Shown: one piece after another, positions 26,144-35,277 of the stretch | Layout of the letters: each line of letters opens with the position of its first letter | Position numbering within the stretch: the first letter of the stretch is position 1 | From: CAZCDS01 sp964497585 | GTDB taxonomy: Bacteria > Desulfobacterota > Desulfomonilia > Desulfomonilales > Desulfomonilaceae | NCBI GenBank assembly: GCA_964497585.1 | Contig: CAZCDS010000052.1 | Coordinates: 1 to 47,506 of the forward strand | DNA: 47,506 nucleotides | Direction of reading: 5' to 3' | Program-made: the position numbers and the translations under genes | The notes under the pieces: model-generated | Seen by the model: the letters and a program-made list of their open reading frames with translations, nothing else | Told to the model about the DNA's origin: nothing | Database searches by the model: none

Positions 26144-27385
26144 TCAGACATGTCTAAGTGCCTCCATGACTTTCCGCGCAGCCAGATTCCTGGCCACCAT
26201 GACACCTGTGAGGCCGCTGATGAGCACAGAGACAACGAGCGCGACCGCGACCGTCTCCAGGGAAAAAGTGACAGGTATGGCGACCGAATGGAGATTCATT
26301 GCGGCTGTGTGGCTGATTCCCGCGGGAACCGGGTTGAGATTCCAGGGTGTCGCGAGAGTGATCTTCATGCTCCCCAGTCCCCATGCTCCCGCGTAACCCA
26401 GAGCCACCCCGGCCAGTGCGCCGAGCAGACCTACAAAGAAGGTCTCTGCCATTAAAGCGACCGTGACGTCGATTCTTTTCCATCCCACGGCCTTCATGAT
26501 CCCTATTTCCGCTGCTCGTTCGTTCACCGAGCCTAAGAGAATCCTGTACGTCACTATTGCTGCAAACAAGAGCGACAGGATTCCCATGGTCGTGGAGAAG
26601 CTGCCCGAGATTGCACTGAATCCTTTCATCATCTCCCCTATATTGTCTGCGCTGGACACAATTGCTCCCGGGAGCACCCGTGCAACCCGCTTGCGAACAA
26701 CGTCGGGGTCCGTACCTGATTCGAGCTTCGCGAACAGCATGTTTGAGCTGTCTTGCTCGACACCCCCAAGTGCCCTGGCATCATCCATGGGTATGTACGC
26801 GTTTGCGGAGGAGACATTACTGCCTTCCTTTTGTAGTACAATTCCCACGATGGAAAATTGCCTGCCCCCTAGCTCAATACTCTCGCCCAAATGTTTTCTA
26901 TTGAATCTGGCGAAATGCTCTTCAAGCAGGACTTCGTGCGCACCACCTTTGAGCTTTCGTCCTTTGAGTAGCCATTCTTGCACCTTTGCCGCGCCGAGTG
27001 CCGTGTCCTCCGTGTCTATCCCCTGGACAATCACGAATCCCGTGCGGGATTGATTCCAGAGCAGTAGGGACCCGCTCACCGCCTTGATACCGGCTATACC
27101 TGCGATCCTTTGCACATCGCGGCCTTGAATGGGTTGATTGGAAACGGGCAATCGAATCCCGTTCCCTTTACTGGTTGTTTCAGTAGTGGACGGCACCTGG
27201 ATTGTGATGTCTGCACTGAGTTGGGAAAACGGCAATCGGACGAGTCTCTCGTACCCGTCCGACAGGGTCGCGAAAGCCACGTACAAAGCTATCCCCACGG
27301 ACATCCCGGCTATTACCGCACAGGAGCGACCCTTGCGGCTGGCCAACTCGTGGAGAGCATACGTGATCATGGTCATACTGGACAT
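26144..27385 (-). CDS. ABC transporter permease, FtsX/MacB type (second)
   Basis: 413 residues. The ATG at 27385 is chosen because AGGAGGT lies 6-7 nt upstream; an ATG at 27391 is too close to it. There is one N-terminal membrane segment, a periplasmic MacB_PCD-like domain (about 40-240), and three C-terminal segments forming the FtsX domain (AEIGIMKAVGWKRIDVTVAL). It is last in a four-gene minus-strand operon with an ATPase and a paralogous permease, so the transporter is probably a heterodimer. This class moves lipoproteins, peptides or lipids, or transmits mechanical force across the periplasm. Confidence 0.9.
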   Translation of the reverse strand: MSSMTMITYALHELASRKGRSCAVIAGMSVGIALYVAFATLSDGYERLVRLPFSQLSADITIQVPSTTETTSKGNGIRLPVSNQPIQGRDVQRIAGIAGIKAVSGSLLLWNQSRTGFVIVQGIDTEDTALGAAKVQEWLLKGRKLKGGAHEVLLEEHFARFNRKHLGESIELGGRQFSIVGIVLQKEGSNVSSANAYIPMDDARALGGVEQDSSNMLFAKLESGTDPDVVRKRVARVLPGAIVSSADNIGEMMKGFSAISGSFSTTMGILSLLFAAIVTYRILLGSVNERAAEIGIMKAVGWKRIDVTVALMAETFFVGLLGALAGVALGYAGAWGLGSMKITLATPWNLNPVPAGISHTAAMNLHSVAIPVTFSLETVAVALVVSVLISGLTGVMVARNLAARKVMEALRHV

Positions 27386-27429
27386 GGGCATACCTCCTGG
27401 TAGGTCCTGTAAGCGCTTGAAGCAACCTT

Positions 27430-27852
27430 CTAACGAGCCAGTGACGTGAGCACTCGATCCAGATCCTCGAGAGTCCATTTGCCCTGGTATTGATACGGAC
27501 CCGCTCCTGTCGGGAACCCCATGAACGTCACCTTCTCGTTGCCGAAGTCATACGTATGAGCGCCGTTGATGTAGATCAGAAGAGGCACGTGTCCTTGAAT
27601 CCCCTTTCTTTTCCTGAAGTCCTTTCCTGAGCGCCTGTCGAAATCAAACCAGAGGGCCTGCACCTTACCGGCGTGTCGAGCGAGAAGAGCTTTGAGATTC
27701 CTGATGGTTGGCTGCATGGGACCATGATTCATGAACAGGATTTCCACTTTCACGGGTTTTAGGGCGCTGCAATTCTCCGTGGCCGATCCCAGGAAAAGCA
27801 CGGCCGCAAGAACGAGAACCGAAATTACGAAAAAACCGGGCTTGAGTCTCAT
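27430..27852 (-). CDS. Exported thioredoxin-fold-like protein of the ABC operon
   Basis: 140 residues with a signal peptide (about 1-30). The mature part, VKVEILFMNHGPMQPTIRNL then VQALWFDFD and VPLLIYINGAHTYDF, has the strand-helix pattern of the thioredoxin fold but no CxxC pair. The start overlaps the ATPase stop by 4 nt (ATGA). A periplasmic accessory or substrate-binding role for the ABC system is inferred from position only. Confidence 0.75.
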   Translation of the reverse strand: MRLKPGFFVISVLVLAAVLFLGSATENCSALKPVKVEILFMNHGPMQPTIRNLKALLARHAGKVQALWFDFDRRSGKDFRKRKGIQGHVPLLIYINGAHTYDFGNEKVTFMGFPTGAGPYQYQGKWTLEDLDRVLTSLAR

Positions 27853-28514
27853 GATTCGGTCACCTCCCCGTCGGTCATGAAGAAGGAACGGTGGGCATAT
27901 TGGGCCACCTTTTCATCGTGCGTAACCATGAAAATGGTCAGCTCTTCATCTGCATTGAGCCGCCTGAGCAGCTCGATGATCTCGTGACCGGTCTTGGAGT
28001 CCAGGTTTCCGGTTGGCTCGTCACAGAGGATGAGGCTCGGATTGTTGATCAGAGCCCGTGCGATAGCGACGCGTTGGCGTTCGCCTCCGGACAACTCGGA
28101 CGGCAGGTTTGCAGACCTTCTTTCTAGTCCGATTTTCCTGAGCAGATCCATGGATCGTTCCTTTCTCTCCTTCTTGGGCACACGGGTCGGGTAGAGCGGG
28201 AACCCCACATTCTCCACGGCCGGGAGCGTCGGGATCAGGTTGAAGGTCTGGAATACGAATCCAACCTTTTCTCGGCGCAGCAGGGCCAGTTGGTCTTCGT
28301 CCAATTGTGCCAGGTCTTCACCTTCAATGAAGACGTTTCCGTCAGTCGGGCTTTCCAGGCCTCCAATGAGGGCGAGAAGCGTGCTCTTACCCGAGCCGGA
28401 CGGACCGAGTAGGGTGACAAACTCGCCGCGATTGACACTGAGGTTGACGTTTCTCACAGGCTTAACCCCATCAAAATATTTGCTCAACTTCTGTGTAAGT
28501 ATGATCTCATTCAT
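27849..28514 (-). CDS. ABC transporter ATPase, LolD/MacB family
   Basis: 221 residues that power the adjacent permeases. Walker A GPSGSGKST is at 37-45, the signature LSGGERQR near 138, Walker B LILCDEPTGN near 160, and the switch His in MVTHDEK near 200. The Q-loop sequence FVFQTFNLIPTLPAVENV is typical of the LolD/MacB/FtsE group. It overlaps the upstream permease by 8 nt and the downstream exported protein by 4 nt. Confidence 0.95.
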   Translation of the reverse strand: MNEIILTQKLSKYFDGVKPVRNVNLSVNRGEFVTLLGPSGSGKSTLLALIGGLESPTDGNVFIEGEDLAQLDEDQLALLRREKVGFVFQTFNLIPTLPAVENVGFPLYPTRVPKKERKERSMDLLRKIGLERRSANLPSELSGGERQRVAIARALINNPSLILCDEPTGNLDSKTGHEIIELLRRLNADEELTIFMVTHDEKVAQYAHRSFFMTDGEVTES

Positions 28515-29763
28515 AGCGAAGAACCTCCGCAGGCTTCAGATTTGCTATGCTTCGGGCCATGGCCCAGGCGCTTCCGACTCCGATCAGGAGCGAGGCGAAA
28601 AGGGCTGAAAGGAGAAGCAAAGGAGAGATAGACACGGAAAGGCGAACTTCCCGGGTGAGCTGATCACTGCCTCCCGGCAGGAAGTGAGGTCTGGGAGCCA
28701 TCTCCCACGGAATCGGTATGGCGATGGTAACATGGGATAGCGCTTCCGCTGCGACGAATCCCAGCAGAACCCCCCCGATCCCGCCGAGGATAACCGTGAT
28801 GAGCGTCTCTGTCCCGATCTGCTTAACGATATCCATTTGGGTCCAACCGACGGCCTTCATGGTCCCGATTTCCGCCCTTCGTTCGCGGACGTTTGACGCG
28901 GTCGTCCGAGCCACGAGGAGAAACGCCACTACGAGAGCAAGAACCGATATCATCCAAGAGAATCGGTCCGTGAGGGCAAATACTCCTCCCAACATCTGCT
29001 CGAAGGAGGCCGGCGTGGACACGGTTGCCTTTTCCCCCAGAATCTCCTTGATCCGTTTCCCGAGAGCTTCGCTCTTATCCCTGTCGGCCATGAGAAAGAG
29101 AAGGTTGGCGTCATGTCCTCCGAACTTGTAAAGGGCTTTGACGCCCGGCGAATTGACCGCAAGGCGTCGGGCGTCGGGCAGAGTCACATAGACCTGGGCG
29201 GTAGCCACCTGACTGAGGCGAGATGAATCGACTATCCCGACGATATCGAACTCGCTGCCTTGAATATCCACCGTCCGTCCCACTGCGAGATTTCCGTTTC
29301 GTGCAAAAGACTGATCGACGACCGCCTTTTCCCGGTCCCCTTTGGCAAGAAATCTCCCGGAAACGAGAGCTTTCTTCAGACGTGCCGGCCCGGACCTGTC
29401 AGCAGGATCAAGCCCCAGGATGATCCGAAACTCCTTCGGCTCGAAGTCCCAGATCAGCAAAGCCTGACTCACTGACTGTACCCCCGGCAGTCGAGAAATC
29501 TCGCGAACTTCATTGTGGTAAATGGGAGCCACTGCGCAGGGGAAGACAGGACCCTCCATCTTCTCGGGGATGTCCCCCGCACGCTGCACCGTAAGCGTTG
29601 CCTCCATGTCTTCAAGAGGAGTTCGAAAAGCCTTCTGAAAAGAAGCTCCTGCCGCGTTAACCACGATGAGAACCCCAATTGAAAACGCTATGAGAGACAG
29701 GCTGACCGAAGTCCTTCGCCGGCGGCGGGAAAACTCGGCCAGCACGAAATTCCAATGGATCAT
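28507..29763 (-). CDS. ABC transporter permease, FtsX/MacB type (first)
   Basis: 418 residues from the ATG at 29763, set by GGAAGGGG upstream and the start MIHWNFVLAEFSRRRRRTSV. Membrane segment near 20-40, periplasmic domain about 45-260, and an FtsX domain with three further segments (RRAEIGTMKAVGWTQMDIVK). It is paralogous to the permease at 26144-27385, with the same AEIG(I/T)MKAVGW motif. It is the first gene of the operon. Confidence 0.92.
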   Translation of the reverse strand: MIHWNFVLAEFSRRRRRTSVSLSLIAFSIGVLIVVNAAGASFQKAFRTPLEDMEATLTVQRAGDIPEKMEGPVFPCAVAPIYHNEVREISRLPGVQSVSQALLIWDFEPKEFRIILGLDPADRSGPARLKKALVSGRFLAKGDREKAVVDQSFARNGNLAVGRTVDIQGSEFDIVGIVDSSRLSQVATAQVYVTLPDARRLAVNSPGVKALYKFGGHDANLLFLMADRDKSEALGKRIKEILGEKATVSTPASFEQMLGGVFALTDRFSWMISVLALVVAFLLVARTTASNVRERRAEIGTMKAVGWTQMDIVKQIGTETLITVILGGIGGVLLGFVAAEALSHVTIAIPIPWEMAPRPHFLPGGSDQLTREVRLSVSISPLLLLSALFASLLIGVGSAWAMARSIANLKPAEVLRYE

Positions 29764-30250
29764 GAGAAACCCCTTCCATGAAGAATTGTTCAAACCCGTC
29801 GAGACTGTGCACAGCGCCATCTCGCGCACCCATCAAGCGCCTCCCACGAAAGAGGATGGGCATTTTCCACCAGGTGCGGACATAGACCGGAACTCAAGTG
29901 CGATCTCGTGTTCATGGGAGGACGCAACTGGGGTTTTGTCCGGCAGCTCCGTACCGTTCCGTAGGAATCTCAGGGAAGCCCTCTCTGTGTCCGATGCCCT
30001 TCCCCGTGCCCGACGCTCGTCTTTGGACGGAGACGCTGACCCTGCCCCTTGCTCGAAAAGGGGTTCGCAGCCGCAATATGGTCAACGACTACGTGTGAGG
30101 GTCTCGATGACGGACTCGGAGCCCTGTCCATTTACAGAGCGGGCGGGAATACGTCGAAGACTCTCAGGTCGCTCTCCATTATGGAGACGCACGTGTACAC
30201 GAGGATCTGCGCGGTGTGCACAGGCCGAAATGCGCCGAAGGCGGGGAATC
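29764..30250. other. Intergenic upstream of the ABC operon
   Basis: No supported gene. It separates the start of the ABC operon from the 3' end of a small secreted gene, both on the minus strand, so it should carry the ABC operon promoter. Confidence 0.4.
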
Positions 30251-30673
30251 TCAAATCAGGAGTGATTGATTCTGAATGAAACGGGGAGAAGCTCGTTCGC
30301 ATGCATCGATAGGTCTTTTGGAACGAGCATCCTGAAGGGGAAGTCTATCGACCGAGGAAGTGTCTGCCAAAACAGCAAACACCGACACGTTTTCCAGGCC
30401 CAGGTTCAGTAGTGAACGGACCGGGAAGAATTTGAGTTTTCTGAGCAGCTCATAACGCGCTCTTGGCGCTTGTTGTGCCCCACAAGACTGAGAAACGGGG
30501 CAGGCCCTTCCGCAGGCCGGGCCGGTACGTTGACAGGCTCCCGCAACCACTGGACACGAACCGGTCGCCTTCCGAGGACAATTCACCTTTGTGAGGTAGC
30601 ACTCGGGCAGCGGGAATATGGAGCCCGCCATCAGGACCATAGCCAGAAGCAGCGTTAGGCACTCTCTTCTCAT
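30251..30673 (-). CDS. Small secreted Cys-rich protein
   Basis: 140 residues from ATG 30673, which starts a signal peptide (MRRECLTLLLAMVLMAGSIF). Seven cysteines follow within about 45 residues (ECYLTKVNC, GSCPVVAGAC, PACGRACPVSQSC), then a cysteine-poor tail. No family is recognised and no Shine-Dalgarno is visible. The Cys spacing suggests disulfides or metal binding. The longer frame to 30823 adds nothing signal-like. Confidence 0.55.
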   Translation of the reverse strand: MRRECLTLLLAMVLMAGSIFPLPECYLTKVNCPRKATGSCPVVAGACQRTGPACGRACPVSQSCGAQQAPRARYELLRKLKFFPVRSLLNLGLENVSVFAVLADTSSVDRLPLQDARSKRPIDACERASPRFIQNQSLLI

Positions 30674-31125
30674 AGAAATATTGTGCCACCGCGTAACTGG
30701 ACAAGTCAAGAGGATTAGAAGTATTGATCGTGTTTTCGACGATACTGCAAGAGGGTGGGATGCATTGGACAAAACCCCTATGGCCGGAGCCCCAACGTGC
30801 CCTCTCACGGGGGGACGCACCAAAGAAGGTTACAACGGTTAGCACGACGCCATGAAGGAGGTCCTAAACCGAGTCGGCCAGGGGCGCGGGCATGCTTGAC
30901 TGGAGGACTCTCGTGAGGCATGCTCAGAAAAAATGGGTCTTTCCGCGACGTGACGACCGTTCTGTCTTTGTGGGGTCGTGCAAGGGATCATGAGCAGCCT
31001 TATCCGACTCATAGGGACCACGCCGGCCCACCGAGTGATTCTTGCTCCAGAAATGCCGACATGTGCGGGATTACAGATCAGGCGTGAATACGACCTGGCT
31101 GGGAGCTCCGACAGGTGTAGGAAAA
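30674..31125. other. Divergent intergenic region
   Basis: 450 bp between a minus-strand secreted gene and the sensor kinase. No gene supported. TTGACT at about 30703 (minus strand) could be a -35 box for the secreted gene, but the -10 spacing is poor. Confidence 0.4.
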
Positions 31126-33822
31126 ATGAGCGCACAAGACAGGCCCCGAATACTCGTGGTTGACGACCACTCAACCGCTCTGAAAGATGTGTCTCAACTC
31201 CTCACAAACGCCGGGTGTGATACGTTTGAGGCTGGTACAGGCGCGGAAGCTCTCCGCCTTGCGAAAGAAATAAAGCCCGATCTGATTCTGCTGGACGATG
31301 ACCTACCTGACATCCAAGGCATATCGGTCTGCCAAGTAATCAAGGTAGACGAAGACTTGGCCGGCATCTACGTAGTCCTGCTCTCAGGAATGAAGACGGA
31401 ATCTGATATCCAAGCGGAAGGCTTAGATGCGGGGGCTGACGGTTATATCACGCGCCCCATTCCCAATCGTGAGCTTCTCGCCAGGATCAACGCGATGCTC
31501 CGGCTTAAAAGCCTTGAAAAACGATCTGCCCAAGCCCTCCACTTTACCCAGACCGTATTAGCCACGTCGCCGATCGGCATAGCCACGTTCCGATACGATG
31601 GTAGTATGATAACGGCTAATGAAGCCCTACTTGCCCTCATTGGACATGACGCGGACGACATCCCCAAGCTGAATCTCAAAGAAATTGAATGCTGGAAGGA
31701 GTCCGGGTTGCTGGAGGAGGCCAGGCCTGTCCTCGAAGCAGGAACGGACCTGTGCAGAGAAATCATCGTCGAGAGGCCCCGCGGAGAGCGAGTCTGGCTC
31801 GATTGTCGGCTGACTGCATTTGACTCCGGTGACGAGAGTGGGCTCCTGTTGATTGCTAATGACATCACGGGTCGCAAGAAGGCTGAGGAGCAGTTGAAAG
31901 CAAGCGAGGCTTTATTGAAGGCCACCGGCCGCATGGCGAAGGTCGGTGGGTGGGAGTTCGATCCGGAAACCAGCGACGTTCACTGGACAGAGCAAACCTA
32001 TCATATTCACGAGGTTCCGTTGGACTATCACCCACCACTGGCCGAGGCCCTCAGTTTCTTCCATCCGGAGGACCGCCCGAATCTGGAGCGCGCTTTTCAG
32101 AGAGCAATAGACCACGGCGAGCCATACGACATGGAGCTGCGATTTCAAACAGCCAAAGGGAGAAGTCTGTGGACCCGCACCATATGCAAACCGGTCGTTG
32201 AGAACGGAAAAACGGTGAAATTGATAGGAACGTTTCAGGACATCACCGACCGCAAGAAGGCACAAGAGGCGCTGCAGGAGAGCGAGCAAAGGTTTCGCGC
32301 AGTATTTGACAACGCGGCCGTAGGGATCGATGTCTTGGACAGCGTAGGACGTTTTGTCGAGGTGAACTCCGCTCTAGCCAACATGCTGGGCTATACGCGG
32401 GAGGAATTGCGTGAACGCACTCTTGCTGAGCTGACCCATCCTGATGACTTGGCGGATTCCAAAGAGAAGTTTGATTTGCTGGTCAAAGGCAAGATCGACT
32501 CGTACCGATTGGAAAAAAGGTATATCAGAAAGGACGGCAACGTCGTATGGGGCGACGTGGCAGCGTCGGCCCTCAGCAATCCCTATGGAGAGCATCAGGC
32601 AACTATTGGCGTGATCTCGGATATCAGTCAGCGCAAACGAGTTGAGGATCTCGTCCGTTTGCGTTTAGAGCTGCAGGAATTCGTGGCCTCTCATTCTCTT
32701 GAGGAACTGCTTCAGAAGACATTGGATGAAGTCGGTACGTTGACCGACAGCCCCATCGGGTTTTACCACTTCGTCGAGAGCGATGAGGAAACCCTTTCAC
32801 TTCAGGCCCGGTCGTCCCGAACCATCAAGGAGTTTTGCACGGCTGAGGGCAAGGGTATGCATTATCCTGTCTCCCAGGCGGGAGTTTGGGTGGATTGCGT
32901 CCACCAAAGGAGACCGGTGATCCATAATGATTACTTATCGCTGCCCGGTCGAAAAGGGTTACCTGAAGGACACGCGCCTGTGATACGCGAACTTGTTGTG
33001 CCCATCATGAGATCAGGCCGAATTGTGGCCATACTTGGTATAGGGAACAGGCCTTCGAATTACACGGAGGAGGACGTCGACACAGTTGCCTACCTTGCAG
33101 ATGTCGCGTGGGGGATAGTCGAACGCAAGAGGGCAGAGGAGCAAGTCAAAGAATCTCTCAAAGAAAAGGAAATCCTCCTGAGAGAAATCCACCACAGGGT
33201 CAAGAACAACCTTTCCCTCGTATGCAGCCTTCTCTCCCTGCAAGCCGGCTATGCCGATGAAACACATGCCAGATTGTTTCAGGACTTGGAGGCGAGAGTG
33301 ATGTCCATGGCTCTGGCCCATGAGAGACTCTACCAGTCGGACAGTCTGGCAAACCTCAACTTGGAGGACTACATCGGCGGCTTGATTGATCATTTGGTAG
33401 GCTCCATACGCCTGAGAGCTCCGGTCCAACTCAGGAAGGAGATACATGACGTCTCTTTTGGACTTGATACTGCGATCCCCGTTGGGTTTATCGTGACGGA
33501 ATTGGTTTCAAATTGTCTGAAACACGCGTTCCCGGACGACAGAGAAGGTGAGATCACAATATCGCTCCGGTCGCTCCCTAATAACCAATTCGAGCTTGAG
33601 GTCAGCGACAACGGGGTTGGGATACCGGAAGAGATGGACTTGGCCGATGGGACGTCATTAGGCATGGACTTGGTGGATGCCTTCGTAACCAAGCTGAAAG
33701 GCAGTATGGAAATATCCAGAGACAATGGGACGCAAGTGAGGCTCAAGTTCAAGGAGATCCAGCGCGCAGTTCCGCAAATAGAGTGCAGCTGGGGGGTTTC
33801 CGGCAAGCCTGCCATACTCTGA
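31126..33822 (+). CDS. Receiver-PAS-GAF sensor histidine kinase (HisKA_2)
   Basis: 898 residues from ATG 31126 (GTAGG a few bases upstream, and the receiver begins at once). Domains in order: receiver (about 5-125, ILVVDDHS, phospho-site in LILLDDDLPD); three PAS units (about 145-260, 265-385 and 390-515, two ending in ITDRKKAQE or ISQRKRVED); GAF (about 535-675, GVWVDCVHQRRPVIHNDY); HisKA_2 (about 690-765, REIHHRVKNNLSLV); HATPase (DNGVGIPEE). No membrane segment, so it is a cytoplasmic sensor. There is no response regulator next to it, so it is an orphan. The GAF and PAS set suggests sensing of a small ligand or redox state. Confidence 0.93.
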   Translation: MSAQDRPRILVVDDHSTALKDVSQLLTNAGCDTFEAGTGAEALRLAKEIKPDLILLDDDLPDIQGISVCQVIKVDEDLAGIYVVLLSGMKTESDIQAEGLDAGADGYITRPIPNRELLARINAMLRLKSLEKRSAQALHFTQTVLATSPIGIATFRYDGSMITANEALLALIGHDADDIPKLNLKEIECWKESGLLEEARPVLEAGTDLCREIIVERPRGERVWLDCRLTAFDSGDESGLLLIANDITGRKKAEEQLKASEALLKATGRMAKVGGWEFDPETSDVHWTEQTYHIHEVPLDYHPPLAEALSFFHPEDRPNLERAFQRAIDHGEPYDMELRFQTAKGRSLWTRTICKPVVENGKTVKLIGTFQDITDRKKAQEALQESEQRFRAVFDNAAVGIDVLDSVGRFVEVNSALANMLGYTREELRERTLAELTHPDDLADSKEKFDLLVKGKIDSYRLEKRYIRKDGNVVWGDVAASALSNPYGEHQATIGVISDISQRKRVEDLVRLRLELQEFVASHSLEELLQKTLDEVGTLTDSPIGFYHFVESDEETLSLQARSSRTIKEFCTAEGKGMHYPVSQAGVWVDCVHQRRPVIHNDYLSLPGRKGLPEGHAPVIRELVVPIMRSGRIVAILGIGNRPSNYTEEDVDTVAYLADVAWGIVERKRAEEQVKESLKEKEILLREIHHRVKNNLSLVCSLLSLQAGYADETHARLFQDLEARVMSMALAHERLYQSDSLANLNLEDYIGGLIDHLVGSIRLRAPVQLRKEIHDVSFGLDTAIPVGFIVTELVSNCLKHAFPDDREGEITISLRSLPNNQFELEVSDNGVGIPEEMDLADGTSLGMDLVDAFVTKLKGSMEISRDNGTQVRLKFKEIQRAVPQIECSWGVSGKPAIL

Positions 33823-33952
33823 CCAACGTACTAATCCGCTTGAGGGCCGGCATATGTGCTCCCAGGTCGATTCCTGGGGCCGCTCGGCCGATTGAGAACC
33901 CCCGGTATTCATTATACTATGCGTTTCTCAGGCCTATTGAGGCGGGGTTTTC

Positions 33953-34481
33953 ATGGAAGAAACGAGCAGAGGCTACGTGTTTACGGGCGAGGGAAAAGGG
34001 AAGACCTCCGCTGCCGTTGACCTCGCCTGGCGTGCCATCGGGCGAGGTTTGAAGGTCTTTATGGTACAGTTCCTTAAAGCTCCTGACACCTCGGGAGAAC
34101 AGTTTGCGGCAAAGGCCTTCGAACCGATGTTCACCATAAGGCCGATGGGAAGGAAGGGATTTATCCGCGGGCAAGGAGGCGACCCCCCTCGACAAGTCCT
34201 TGGGAGCGCGCGCCCTGGGTGAAGCGCGAACCCCGATGCTCAGTAGAGAATATGACATGGTCATCCTCGACGAAATCAACGTGGCCGTAAACCTGGGACT
34301 GGTCGCGGTCGGAGACGTGCTGGATTTCATGGATGCGAGACCTGACGCCGTGGAGATCGTCTTTACCGGCCGCGACGCTCATCCCGACGTAATCGAACGC
34401 GCCAATTCCGTCCTCGAGATGAAGAAGATCAAACATCCCTTCGATCAAGGAGTGGCCGCGACAAAAGGTATCGAATACTAG
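33953..34481 (+). pseudogene. Cobalamin adenosyltransferase, frameshifted
   Basis: It corresponds to CobO/BtuR-type corrinoid adenosyltransferase, which attaches the adenosyl group to cob(I)alamin. The first frame (33953-34222) has the P-loop GEGKGKTSAA and GRKGFIRG. The second (from about 34189 to 34481) has LGARALGEARTPMLSREYDM and VILDEIN. The switch falls at a C6 run (34183-34188): removing one C gives GGDPLDKSLGARALGEAR and an intact 175-residue protein, the normal length. It may be a true pseudogene or a base-calling error. Confidence 0.85.
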
Positions 34482-34558
34482 CAGCGCCTGTGAATCCCTC
34501 CATGGAAGATACTCGAGTCGCGGAACTCTTCCGGGGCGCACGTTCCTCTCTTCATGAG

Positions 34559-35176
34559 TCACATTGCCAGGCTCGCAAGGGCTGCCAGTCCAAACCCTGC
34601 AATGACGGCACCGGCGATTTTGTTGATCCAGCCCAACCTATTCGGGCTGACACTCTTTCGGAAGAGACTGACTCCGAAGCTCAGAACCAGCCACCAGAGA
34701 GCTGAACCGCAGAAGATTCCACTAATGAGAGTCGTTGCGTCCACGTACGTGCCCGGAGATATGCCCACTCCGAGTGAAGCGAACACCGCGGCGAATGCGA
34801 TAATGGTCATCGGATTGGTAAGCGTGAGGACAAATGTTGATCCAAAGCTGCCCAGAAGACTTCTTGCGTCTCCCGATGGGGAGCGTTGCTCGGGGTCGGC
34901 CATAAAGTTCCTGATCCCCAAGTAGATCAGGAAACAGCCGCCGATCAACCGAAACCAGAATTGTTGACCGATCAGCGCCTGACCCACGACGCTTATGCCG
35001 AAGCCGCCGATGCATCCGTACAGCCCGTCCGCAACAGCAGCTCCCAGTCCCGTTGCAAGGCCTGCGACGAGGCCGCCCGAGAGCGTTCTGACGATACAGA
35101 GCAGGCCGATGGGTCCCACCGGCGCGGCTATGGAGAAGCCGATCACGAGGCCTTTCAGGAATAAGAAGAGGTTCAT
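34559..35176 (-). CDS. LysE/RhtB-family exporter
   Basis: 205 residues with about six membrane segments. The conserved start PVGPIGLLCIVRTLSGG and GLGAAVADGLYG identify the LysE/RhtB/ArgO superfamily, which exports amino acids and homoserine compounds. It lies 101 bp downstream of a penicillin-acylase-family gene on the same strand. Confidence 0.92.
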   Translation of the reverse strand: MNLFLFLKGLVIGFSIAAPVGPIGLLCIVRTLSGGLVAGLATGLGAAVADGLYGCIGGFGISVVGQALIGQQFWFRLIGGCFLIYLGIRNFMADPEQRSPSGDARSLLGSFGSTFVLTLTNPMTIIAFAAVFASLGVGISPGTYVDATTLISGIFCGSALWWLVLSFGVSLFRKSVSPNRLGWINKIAGAVIAGFGLAALASLAM

Positions 35177-35277
35177 CGGTTCCGATGCACTGAGCGCTCG
35201 AACGAGTGACGGGAGTCTCCGCTTGGGATCTCCCGTCGCCCTAGCCCGTGTATGATACAGGTAGTTGCGAGTTGTCG

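Noticed and set aside
29666..30265. 199-codon plus-strand frame
   Set aside because: Overlaps the permease start and has no recognisable protein or start signal.
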